A program made the position numbers and the translations under genes. 64,000 bases of DNA, taken from JASLCR01 sp964619585 (GTDB taxonomy: Bacteria; Patescibacteriota; Saccharimonadia; Saccharimonadales; Saccharimonadaceae). A model generated the notes under the pieces. That model saw only the letters and a list, made by a program, of their open reading frames with translations. It searched no databases and had not been told where the DNA came from. Shown here in pieces: positions 16,208 to 22,899 of this stretch. Location of the stretch: assembly GCA_964619585.1 (NCBI GenBank), contig CAZUCO010000003.1, positions 1-64,000 of the forward strand, in the 5' to 3' direction. Numbering within the stretch: the stretch's first letter is position 1; every line of letters begins with the position of its first letter.

Positions 16208-16267
16208 TGGGAACGAGAAGGTTCAGCAATACGACCTCTTTACAAAACTAAGGGAGAAATAAACGTC

Positions 16268-16774
16268 ATCAACCAACAAGTTCGCATTAACTCAAGTATC
16301 CGATCAAACGAACTACGTGTGATAGGACCTAGCGGCGAACAGCTTGGTATCATGTCTCGAGCCGACGCTTTACGTCAAGCCGAGAGCCATGGTGTTGATC
16401 TCGTGGAAATATCTCCAAACGCTAACCCTCCTGTAGCAAAGATCATTGACTGGGGTAAATACCAATACCAGAAGATGAAAGAACAGCAGAAGAGTAAGCA
16501 GAAGAGTAAGCAAGCTGAACTTAAACAGATGCGCTTTGGTCTCAAGATTGGTAGTGGTGATCTTGAAATCAAACTCCGCAAGATTCGAGCCTTCCTAGCC
16601 GATGGCCACAAAGTCCGCATACAAATCTTTTATCGCGGACGTGAAATGGCACACAAGGAACTAGGCTACGATATGATTAACAAAATTATCGGATTACTCG
16701 AAGATGACGCAGTCGTTGAGCAACAGCCTATTATGGCCGGTCGAAACTTGAGTATTACCGTAAGGAGTAAATAA
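16268..16774 (+). CDS. infC: Translation initiation factor IF-3 (probable non-AUG start)
   Basis: 168 aa if started at ATC 16268. Both IF3 domains are present: N-domain (INQQVRINSSIRSNELRVIG, then EQLGIMSRADAL) and C-domain (KQMRFGLKIGSGDLEIKLRK). The first GTG in frame (16319) would delete the conserved N-terminal strand. No ATG/GTG/TTG lies between the upstream AGGGAGA (16251-16257) and that strand, but AUC (16268), GUC (16265) and AUA (16259) do. E. coli infC starts at AUU and is autoregulated because IF3 rejects such codons. The same control is inferred here. infC overlaps the rpmI start by 1 nt. Confidence 0.9.
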   Translation: MNQQVRINSSIRSNELRVIGPSGEQLGIMSRADALRQAESHGVDLVEISPNANPPVAKIIDWGKYQYQKMKEQQKSKQKSKQAELKQMRFGLKIGSGDLEIKLRKIRAFLADGHKVRIQIFYRGREMAHKELGYDMINKIIGLLEDDAVVEQQPIMAGRNLSITVRSK

Positions 16775-16968
16775 TGCCAAAATTAAAGACCCACAAAGGG
16801 ACAGCCAAGCGAGTCAAACTGACAAAAGCTGGCAAGATTACCCGCCAACGAGCATCGGGTGGTCACTTATTGGCCAAAAAGAGCAAAAGCCGCAAGCGTG
16901 CTATCAACACGACTGGTGTCGTAAAAGGCTCAATGGCTAAGAATATTAAACGAGCACTAGGAGTCTAA
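16774..16968 (+). CDS. rpmI: 50S ribosomal protein L35
   Basis: 64 aa, typical length and very basic. Shows the bL35 signature PKLKTHKGTAKRVKLT...KITRQRASGGHLL and a C-terminal LGV. Binds 23S rRNA in the large subunit. Its ATG overlaps the infC stop (TAATG), indicating translational coupling, and rplT follows after 5 nt. Confidence 0.96.
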   Translation: MPKLKTHKGTAKRVKLTKAGKITRQRASGGHLLAKKSKSRKRAINTTGVVKGSMAKNIKRALGV

Positions 16969-16973
16969 TAGTC

Positions 16974-17315
16974 ATGCGAGTTAAACGAGGTGTTTCAGCA
17001 CGAGCAAAGCACAAAAAAGTATTAAAAGCTGCTAAAGGCATGCAGCATAATCGTACCCGCAGTTTCCGTTTGGCAAAGCAAGGGGTAATACGATCACTGC
17101 AGTACGCATACCGTGACCGTCGTAATCGCAAGCGTGATCTACGCAGTCTATGGATTACACGTATCAATGCAGCTGCCCGAGAGAACAATACTACTTACGG
17201 TAAACTGATTGCTGGCCTTAAGAAAGCTAGTATCGAGCTTGACCGCAAGACACTTGCGGAACTTGCTGTCAGTGATGCAAAAGCATTCGCAGCAGTAGTA
17301 AAAAGCGCAAAATAG
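16974..17315 (+). CDS. rplT: 50S ribosomal protein L20
   Basis: 113 aa, full length. bL20 motifs: RVKRGVSARAKHKKVLKAAKG at the N-terminus, then QYAYRDRRNRKRDLRSLWITRINAA. Needed early in 50S assembly. In other bacteria L20 represses its own operon. It ends 14 nt before a large bidirectional terminator shared with rnpB. Confidence 0.96.
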   Translation: MRVKRGVSARAKHKKVLKAAKGMQHNRTRSFRLAKQGVIRSLQYAYRDRRNRKRDLRSLWITRINAAARENNTTYGKLIAGLKKASIELDRKTLAELAVSDAKAFAAVVKSAK

Positions 17316-17329
17316 CGAGTTTTATTTAC

Positions 17330-17366
17330 ATCAAAATACCCGCCTCTAGTAGGCGGGTATTTTGAT
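17330..17366. terminator. Bidirectional terminator between rplT and rnpB
   Basis: A perfect 15-bp stem (ATCAAAATACCCGCC, 17330-17344, with its complement 17352-17366) and a 7-nt loop. A/T-rich base pairs give a U run in either direction, so it ends both the rplT operon (plus) and RNase P RNA (minus). Confidence 0.9.
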
Positions 17367-17706
17367 GTAGTCGACCCGTAAGCCGGGTTCTGTCTAGTAG
17401 TGATCATCTATCTAGGCTCCCCATTGCTGAAGAGCTCAAGCGGTTCAACGAACCAACGGACGGGTCGCCCATGTGTTGATTCTCCTTGCAGTAGACAGGG
17501 TTTACCTCTTTAGTATGTCACCATACCAAACTGTGGGCTCTTACCCCACTCCTTTCACCCTTACCTCCTAAGAGGCGGTATCGTTTCTGTGGCACTTTCC
17601 CTAGGGTTACCCCCGGTTGCCGTTAACAACTGTCTGTACCCTACACTGCCCGGACTTTCCTCTCGTCAGGATAATTATCTGACCAGCGATCACCTGAGTC
17701 GGCTAC
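17367..17706 (-). ncRNA. rnpB: RNase P RNA (bacterial type A)
   Basis: About 340 nt. The minus strand shows the conserved GAGGAAAGTCCGGGC near the 5' end, AGGGTGCC-type and GAAAGTGCCACAGAAA segments, and the 3' ACAGAACCCGGCTTA motif. Ends GTAGCCGACTC and GGGTCGACTAC pair as stem P1. It is the catalytic RNA that matures tRNA and tmRNA 5' ends. TATACT/TATAGT boxes directly upstream (about 17708-17718) are the likely promoter. Confidence 0.97.
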
Positions 17707-17720
17707 TACTATAGTATACG

Positions 17721-18596
17721 CTAATTGTGAGCATCGTGGGCATTGAGAATCTTGTTAACCATGCCGTCGGCAAGTTGATTGTACTCACGTCGCACATGGC
17801 TGAACGTAACATGATCAAAGTGTGTCACTAATTCCTTGATCCTTTCATTGATTGGCCATAGCTCGCGATTCTTAATTTTATAGATGCCGTTTAGTTGATT
17901 CACAACTAACAGACTATCCATACGAAAATCAACCGTTTTTGCCCCCATTTCAAGGGCCTTTTCTAAGCCTAATCTTACTCCATGATATTCGGCTTGATTG
18001 TTAGTCGTAATACCCAGGTATAAACCGCCCTGGTGTACGACATTTTCATGATCATCCATCACGATAAAACCACTCGCACTTGGTCCTGGGTTACCTCTTG
18101 ACCCTCCATCAGAATAAACAATAACGTGACTACCTGGAACATGGCTCATCATGTCTGTGCCGATTACATCACCTTGCTGTACAAGTGGAGGTGCCACCTG
18201 TGCCGAAATCCCGAGCAGTAACTTCGCACTCTCTGTTAGCTCATCCTGATGAAGATCATCAACCGCCAGCCATAGGTGACGACTATAATTTTCACTTAAC
18301 GTCACTGCCGCTTTGGCAGGCACATTAACGAGATAGAGCAGGAATGTATACTGCGTGTCCCTATCATCATGATCAATATAAGTGATAACGTCCTTTAGTG
18401 ACATCGCCTGTGGCGTAATGCCTGTGTCAAACTCGAGGTGGCGTCTTAGTGCATCCTCGGGCTGCTCACCGTAGTCGAGCTTACCGCCAGGAAGCTCGTA
18501 CTTACCTAAAATAGATGCGCGGCCGTTAGAGCGCTTTAGAAGAAGCACCTTGTTATCAATGCGGACAATTGCTCTTACTGATACTTTTTGTTTCAT
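17721..18596 (-). CDS. Nudix-like domain fused to RNase HI
   Basis: 291 aa with two domains. Residues 1-130 are Nudix-like (GKYELPGGKLDYGE), but the catalytic box is degenerate. Where REUxEExGU is expected it reads RHLEFDTGI (52-60), so two key glutamates are replaced by His53 and Phe56 and a third by Asp57. Residues 155-291 are RNase HI, with the four acidic residues Asp163 (YSDGGSRG), Glu203 (NNQAEYHG), Asp227 (RMDSLLV) and Asp277 (NQLADGMV). The RNase H half should cleave RNA in RNA-DNA hybrids. The Nudix half may be inactive or have altered specificity. Confidence 0.88.
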   Translation of the reverse strand: MKQKVSVRAIVRIDNKVLLLKRSNGRASILGKYELPGGKLDYGEQPEDALRRHLEFDTGITPQAMSLKDVITYIDHDDRDTQYTFLLYLVNVPAKAAVTLSENYSRHLWLAVDDLHQDELTESAKLLLGISAQVAPPLVQQGDVIGTDMMSHVPGSHVIVYSDGGSRGNPGPSASGFIVMDDHENVVHQGGLYLGITTNNQAEYHGVRLGLEKALEMGAKTVDFRMDSLLVVNQLNGIYKIKNRELWPINERIKELVTHFDHVTFSHVRREYNQLADGMVNKILNAHDAHN

Positions 18597-18637
18597 AGCA
18601 AGCTACCTTTGTGGCTATAGTCATTATATACCATACT

Positions 18638-18713
18638 TGGTCGGGATGACTGGACTTGAACCAGCGGCCTCACCACCCCCAGCGGTGCGCGCTACCAACT
18701 GCGCCACATCCCG
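18638..18713 (-). tRNA. tRNA-Pro (GGG)
   Basis: Full cloverleaf on the minus strand: acceptor CGGGATG/CATCCCG, D arm GCGC...GCGC, anticodon loop CTGGGGG (anticodon GGG), T loop TTCAAGT. Discriminator A and an encoded CCA. Reads CCC/CCU proline codons. Confidence 0.95.
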
Positions 18714-18715
18714 TC

Positions 18716-18870
18716 AAAACATAGTAACCCTGAGTGGACAGTAGTGCGTGATATATCCCCGCTGAGTTGCAAGGTGGTTCTCTCTATATCGACACCACGG
18801 TGACCATATATCTGAGATCCATATCTAGATTCGTTAGGAAATCATGTACACTACTGCCCGCTCAGGGTCT
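18716..18870 (-). ncRNA. 6S-like RNA candidate
   Basis: Gap between the M50 protease gene and tRNA-Pro. Two 20-nt arms, 18727-18746 and 18849-18868, are complementary at 18 of 20 positions, and the other two form G-U pairs. They close a ~140-nt rod whose interior also pairs partly (for example TATAT...ATATA around a GGTCACC segment) and leaves an open central region. A TATAAT box (18877-18882) lies 7 nt upstream of the predicted 5' end. A long rod of this size with terminal closure resembles 6S RNA, which sequesters RNA polymerase. The family was not proven, and the 3' end may be made by tRNA-Pro processing. Confidence 0.45.
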
Positions 18871-18886
18871 ACTTCTATTATACCTC

Positions 18887-19540
18887 CTAACGAATATTGA
18901 GGCCAAAAATGATACTAAATATATCGAGGAAGAAGTTGATACCAGACAGCATAAACCTGCCGATGAAAGGGCTAGCCACCATAACAAGCAGAAAGACAAA
19001 TACTATTCCAAACCGTTCGATGGCTTCCATCCCCCGACGTACGAAATCGGGTGCTAGTGCGTACAGAACTCGAGAGCCATCAAGTGGCGGTATAGGCAAC
19101 ATATTGAAAATAAAGAATCCTAAGTTCACCATGACAGCAACGGTAAGTATCTCTCCAATCGGTGTAGTTATTGGCTGGCCGAGTAGTACAAGCAGCCCGA
19201 AAGACAGAAAGGCGATGAAGAAGTTAGTAAGCGGCCCTGCAAGAGCAACCAACCCAGCCCCCCACTCTTCACCCTTTACGCGCGCTGGATTGAATGGGAC
19301 CGGCTTTGCCCCGCCGAAGATTGGCGCTTGAACAAGTGCCAGCGCTATCGGAAGTATAATCGTCAAGAACGGATCAATATGCTTGATAGGGTTTAGTGTT
19401 AACCGCCCCTCTCGTTTTGCGGTGTCATCACCCAGCCAGTAGGCCATAAAGCCATGCATTGCCTCGTGAAGTGTCATCGATATGAGAATCACTCCGAGAA
19501 CGATTACGATATATCCAAGATCTATTTGTCCCAACTCCAT
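18887..19540 (-). CDS. Site-2 protease family (M50) membrane metalloprotease
   Basis: 217 aa with about five or six hydrophobic segments. The zinc site is HEAMH (HExxH, about residues 25-29) plus the downstream NMLPIPPLDG motif (about 160-170), where Asp is the third ligand. Compact S2P/rhomboid-sized relatives lacking a PDZ domain are common in small genomes. It cleaves substrates within the membrane; the substrate is unknown. The start ATG lies 9 nt after TATAAT, so the mRNA has almost no leader. Confidence 0.88.
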   Translation of the reverse strand: MELGQIDLGYIVIVLGVILISMTLHEAMHGFMAYWLGDDTAKREGRLTLNPIKHIDPFLTIILPIALALVQAPIFGGAKPVPFNPARVKGEEWGAGLVALAGPLTNFFIAFLSFGLLVLLGQPITTPIGEILTVAVMVNLGFFIFNMLPIPPLDGSRVLYALAPDFVRRGMEAIERFGIVFVFLLVMVASPFIGRFMLSGINFFLDIFSIIFGLNIR

Positions 19541-19583
19541 TGTGTATTAATTATACCTGTTTGGTGTTGGGTTGTCTAAAGGG

Positions 19584-19612
19584 TTGACCTCGTCCCTTTT
19601 TTTCGGTACAAT
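19584..19612 (+). promoter_or_regulatory. rpmB promoter
   Basis: -35 TTGACC (19584-19589), 17-nt spacer, -10 TACAAT (19607-19612). The leader contains a Shine-Dalgarno (GGAGAG) 6 nt before the rpmB ATG. Confidence 0.75.
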
Positions 19613-19649
19613 TATACAGATTGTTTAAAAAGTTTAATGGAGAGCAACT

Positions 19650-19856
19650 ATGGCAGCACGCTGCGAACTGACTGGAAAAGGCAAGCAATTTGGTCACAAT
19701 GTGAGCTTCTCTTTGCGTCGCACTAAACGTGTCTTCAAGCCTAACTTGCAGAAGAAGACGTTTATCGTTGACGGTCAGAAAGTTACTATGACCATCTCAA
19801 CACAAGCTATTCGAACCCTCAAAAAGAAGGGTATCTTACAGCCAGCCGGCAAATAA
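19650..19856 (+). CDS. rpmB: 50S ribosomal protein L28
   Basis: 68 aa, complete. bL28 motifs: AARCELTGKGKQFGHNVS at the N-terminus and the basic RRTKRVFKPNLQKK block. It has its own promoter and terminator, so it is a single-gene unit. Confidence 0.95.
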   Translation: MAARCELTGKGKQFGHNVSFSLRRTKRVFKPNLQKKTFIVDGQKVTMTISTQAIRTLKKKGILQPAGK

Positions 19857-19874
19857 GCCTTAGCTTGTAGTTAT

Positions 19875-19908
19875 TAAATAACCCCTGCCATGAGACAGGG
19901 GTTATTTA
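19875..19908. terminator. Bidirectional terminator of rpmB
   Basis: Stem with AAATAACCCCTG and CAGGGGTTATTT arms and an 8-nt loop, with A/T-rich ends that provide U runs on both strands. It serves rpmB (plus) and the convergent MBL-like gene (minus). Confidence 0.9.
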
Positions 19909-19915
19909 ATGGTTG

Positions 19916-20545
19916 TTAGCTACGCGAAAGCTCGATGATCGTCGTAGCCGCAGGAAGACTACTGGCTGACTTGATCTTGTATTTTGCCATTTGCTCCACT
20001 TCACCACCAAACTCTTTCTTGAAGGTATCAAGAGTGTCTTGAGTTTCAGAATACTTAACCGCAGGATCAGCATAGTAAACAGGAACAACAGCTTTAGCCT
20101 CAATTGCTCGAGCAAGATGGGCGGCTTCGGTTGGGTTCAGTGTTCCGCCTCCACCAACCGGTAATATAACCATATCTACCACCCCAAGCGCTTCGAGCTG
20201 CGCTTCAGTAAGCTCGGGTCGAATACTCCCCAGTAATGCTATTCGTACATCACCGACTGTAATACGATACATCGTCGCGGCTTTTGAATCTTTTGGAGCA
20301 CCATAAGCATCAGCGGGTACCGCCTTGATCGAGAAGTCTGCTACTTCATATTCACCAGGACCATCAATTTTTAGCATCGCTTCGTCAGATGTTATCATCA
20401 TATCTGGTGTTGTTGCTATCACAACTGATCCATCGACTTTAACATCTTTCAGTCCAACTTCTGAAAGCTTCGGGTTACTTACAAGTTTTGCCTTCTTTGT
20501 TGTTATAGCAACACTATTCTCGCCTTTATACTCAATATCAAACAT
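19916..20545 (-). CDS. Degenerate metallo-beta-lactamase-fold protein (UlaG-like)
   Basis: 209 aa. The strand pattern and GPGEYEV, AALLGS-type and DMVILPVGGGGTLNP segments match the UlaG-like branch of the metallo-beta-lactamase fold. The HxHxDH zinc motif is not found, so classical hydrolase chemistry is doubtful. It follows the wHTH gene by 35 nt and has a good Shine-Dalgarno (GAGGAG). Function not known. Confidence 0.7.
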   Translation of the reverse strand: MFDIEYKGENSVAITTKKAKLVSNPKLSEVGLKDVKVDGSVVIATTPDMMITSDEAMLKIDGPGEYEVADFSIKAVPADAYGAPKDSKAATMYRITVGDVRIALLGSIRPELTEAQLEALGVVDMVILPVGGGGTLNPTEAAHLARAIEAKAVVPVYYADPAVKYSETQDTLDTFKKEFGGEVEQMAKYKIKSASSLPAATTIIELSRS

Positions 20546-20580
20546 TCTCAGACTCCTCTGTCTCTTATACTAACTATTTA

Positions 20581-21171
20581 TTACTCACTCAATATGTTCT
20601 CTTCATCACGTAGAACAATATGCTTACTGCTCAAAAGCTCACTAATGAAGCGATCGTGGATACTCAAACGATAGTAAAACTCATCATATGGCATCACGCT
20701 GTAGTTGAGCTCACGACCCTCCTTCTTCTCAAGTGTTTTTATAAATGAGTTAAGCTTCGCTTTCGTGACCTTACCAACTAGCAATAGATCAACATCACCC
20801 GCAGAGTGAGCTACAAATACACCAGACAAGACCGCCAGCTTTACGCCACCCAGTTCATCAAGTTTGCCCTGCCAGTCAAGTGTTGAAGGTGTCGTATCTT
20901 TGTTTGACGCTTTCACCTTGTCGCCAAATATATCTCGGAGTGAGACATAGTGCTCATAGCGTTGATTCACTTCGTAGTACAGCTTATTCTCCGCGGTATC
21001 ACTCTTGATGATTCCAACATTTAGCATATTAGATAGTTCGCGTCGTACAGAGTTAATCTGTTCATCGATCAGACGTGTAATCTCCCGCACATAGAAAGAT
21101 TTCCCTGGATTATTAAGAAACAGGTGTAGTAACTTTACTCGTGTTTTTGAACCAAATAATGCGTCAATCAT
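20581..21171 (-). CDS. Winged-helix protein with nucleotidyltransferase-like domain
   Basis: 196 aa. Residues 1-75 form a winged helix (SKTRVKLLHLFL...FYVREITRLI...ELSNMLNVGII). Residues 95-190 resemble a minimal nucleotidyltransferase (LAVLSGVFV...GDVDLLLVG), with an Asp-x-Asp in GDVDLL, but the GS motif is weak. Such fusions occur in small-genome bacteria and may act as transcriptional regulators or toxin-antitoxin-related proteins. The target is unknown. It lies between miaA and the MBL-like gene on the same strand. Confidence 0.7.
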   Translation of the reverse strand: MIDALFGSKTRVKLLHLFLNNPGKSFYVREITRLIDEQINSVRRELSNMLNVGIIKSDTAENKLYYEVNQRYEHYVSLRDIFGDKVKASNKDTTPSTLDWQGKLDELGGVKLAVLSGVFVAHSAGDVDLLLVGKVTKAKLNSFIKTLEKKEGRELNYSVMPYDEFYYRLSIHDRFISELLSSKHIVLRDEENILSE

Positions 21172-21211
21172 TCCCTCTCCGAATACTATTTATATCATAG
21201 TAGCACAGATT

Positions 21212-21964
21212 TTACTCAGAGACGATACGTGATTCGATGTAACGGCTGACCTCAGATAGATCACACCATTGAATAAACGGATTTGGGCGAAACCATGTCA
21301 TCTGTCGCTTCGCAAGTTGCCAATCTTGTGTTGTTGATTTATCAACTGCAGCTTCAAGGTCAACTTCTTTTCCAAGATAAGAATGCACGATTGGATATAT
21401 ATTTCCCGTCATTGCTGGTGCATCCCACCCGTACTTTTTGCCCAACTTAGTTGCTTCTTCAACAACACCATTTGAAAATAATTGTTCAACCCTCTCGTAT
21501 ATTCTCTGACGGAGTATTTCTCTGCGTACTGCAATGCCCGCTATGATCATTCGCTCGCGGGGGCCCTGCCTCCAGTCATCACCATGCTGCTTGTGATTAG
21601 TAAAATCGAAGTTAAAAATGACGCTGTCGATATAGAGCCCAGTTCCGCCTACAAGCATCGGGGTCTTACCCCGCGCACGGATCTCTCCAATCTTACGCTC
21701 TGCATACAACTTAAAATCAGCTGCTGTAAATCGCTTCCCAGGAGAAACAAGATCAATTCCCCAATGTGGAACTTGTGCCTGCTCATCTGATGTTGGTTTA
21801 GCTGTGCCAATATCCATACCCTTATATACCGTCCGCGAGTCGGCACAAATGATTTCACCATCTAGCCTCTTTGCAAGTTCAATCGCCACAGATGTTTTGC
21901 CACTTGCTGTTGGACCCACGATTACAATAAGTGGAGGTTCTGATCGTATTCCTGAGGTCGCCAT
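21212..21964 (-). CDS. miaA: tRNA dimethylallyltransferase, short form
   Basis: 250 aa, versus about 300 in most bacteria. Adds a dimethylallyl group to A37 of tRNAs reading UNN codons. P-loop GPTASGKTS near residue 16, the DSRTVYKGMDIGTAKP block and the LVGGTGLYI motif are all present. The segment between them and the C-terminus is shortened, so most of the insert domain that grips the anticodon loop is reduced. The gene overlaps the ATL gene by 43 nt, implying coupling within the thrS operon. Confidence 0.93.
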   Translation of the reverse strand: MATSGIRSEPPLIVIVGPTASGKTSVAIELAKRLDGEIICADSRTVYKGMDIGTAKPTSDEQAQVPHWGIDLVSPGKRFTAADFKLYAERKIGEIRARGKTPMLVGGTGLYIDSVIFNFDFTNHKQHGDDWRQGPRERMIIAGIAVRREILRQRIYERVEQLFSNGVVEEATKLGKKYGWDAPAMTGNIYPIVHSYLGKEVDLEAAVDKSTTQDWQLAKRQMTWFRPNPFIQWCDLSEVSRYIESRIVSE

Positions 21965-22272
21965 CGTCGCTCTCCAAAATTATCTACTTTATAGTCAGTA
22001 CAGGTGATACCGTCTTGTTCCAGCATTTGACGCTGCACTTCTTGCCCACCGTGATAGCCAATCGCTAGCCCGCCTTCTTTGTTGACAAGTCGATGCCATG
22101 GCAGACTGTCAGGTCCCTGATGGGCAACGCCGCCCACGATACGTGCAGCACGTGGCTGGCCTGCCATGGCTGCAAGGTCCCCATAGGTTGTTACTTTGTC
22201 CCCTGGGAGTTCACTCATGAGCTGGTAAATCTTTTCACGAAAGTTCTTACCAAGCTCTAATTCATCGTTCAT
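21922..22272 (-). CDS. Alkyltransferase-like (ATL) protein
   Basis: 116 aa. MGMT-type DNA-binding fold with the helix-turn-helix segment TTYGDLAAMAGQPRAARIVGG. The active-site motif is PWHR (LPWHRLVN) rather than PCHR, so it cannot accept an alkyl group. ATL proteins bind O6-alkylguanine in DNA and hand the lesion to nucleotide excision repair. It sits 14 nt after the nucleotidase gene and overlaps miaA. Confidence 0.88.
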   Translation of the reverse strand: MNDELELGKNFREKIYQLMSELPGDKVTTYGDLAAMAGQPRAARIVGGVAHQGPDSLPWHRLVNKEGGLAIGYHGGQEVQRQMLEQDGITCTDYKVDNFGERRWRPQEYDQNLHLL

Positions 22273-22286
22273 GCTTCACTACCCCT

Positions 22287-22892
22287 TTATTGACCATAGA
22301 AGTATCTTTCTACCGCAGACCAATCTGCAGCTCTTACGATATCTTTATCAAGCAACTCAGACTGGTTCCAGCTATAGTCACCAAATAGGATTGCTTTTTT
22401 GCCACTAGCGGCTACCGCTTGGCAGTGCTTTAGCTGGTCATCTATCAAAAAATCTGCCCCGATATCAGCTAGGATGCCGGCCTTGGTCTGATGCACTGAC
22501 TGATGATCAATCGTATCCCAAATGCCTGCAAAATAAATTACTTCATCATTGAAGATACCTGGATAATGACGGCTAATCCATTCCAGCGTGTCTTGACGTA
22601 CCTGTGTGCGCCGCGACGTCACGATACATAGGTCGTAATCTTGGCTTAAACGTTTTAGTACCGGCAAGGCTGTGTCGTTATGCCGATAACTTCCTATCAC
22701 CCCAGACTCATGGAAGGTGTTGGCACGACGCTCAACTTCTGCATTATCAACCTCCCACACTTTTGCCCAATGTTCATCATAGTCTTCTGGCTGCAGGTTG
22801 GTACCCCACATCTTATTACTAAACTCGACAAAGCCAGCTGCATTGTCCGCAAGAACATCATCAATATCGATTGCAATAGTTTGTCGTGCCAT
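22287..22892 (-). CDS. HAD-family 5'-nucleotidase (NT5C-like)
   Basis: 201 aa. HAD signature IDIDDVLADN at about residues 7-16 (nucleophile Asp plus acid/base Asp), motif II Thr/Ser in IVTSRR, a Lys in QTKAGIL and acidic motif IV FLIDDQ. It matches the 5'(3')-deoxyribonucleotidase group. Dephosphorylation of nucleoside monophosphates is likely but substrate choice is unproven. It lies 7 nt after thrS. Confidence 0.8.
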   Translation of the reverse strand: MARQTIAIDIDDVLADNAAGFVEFSNKMWGTNLQPEDYDEHWAKVWEVDNAEVERRANTFHESGVIGSYRHNDTALPVLKRLSQDYDLCIVTSRRTQVRQDTLEWISRHYPGIFNDEVIYFAGIWDTIDHQSVHQTKAGILADIGADFLIDDQLKHCQAVAASGKKAILFGDYSWNQSELLDKDIVRAADWSAVERYFYGQ

Positions 22893-22899
22893 AATTCTC

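Noticed and set aside
18727..18868. Inverted repeat as ends of a miniature transposon
   Set aside because: No target-site duplication was seen, the interior pairs with itself, and a -10 box is placed for transcription of a rod RNA.
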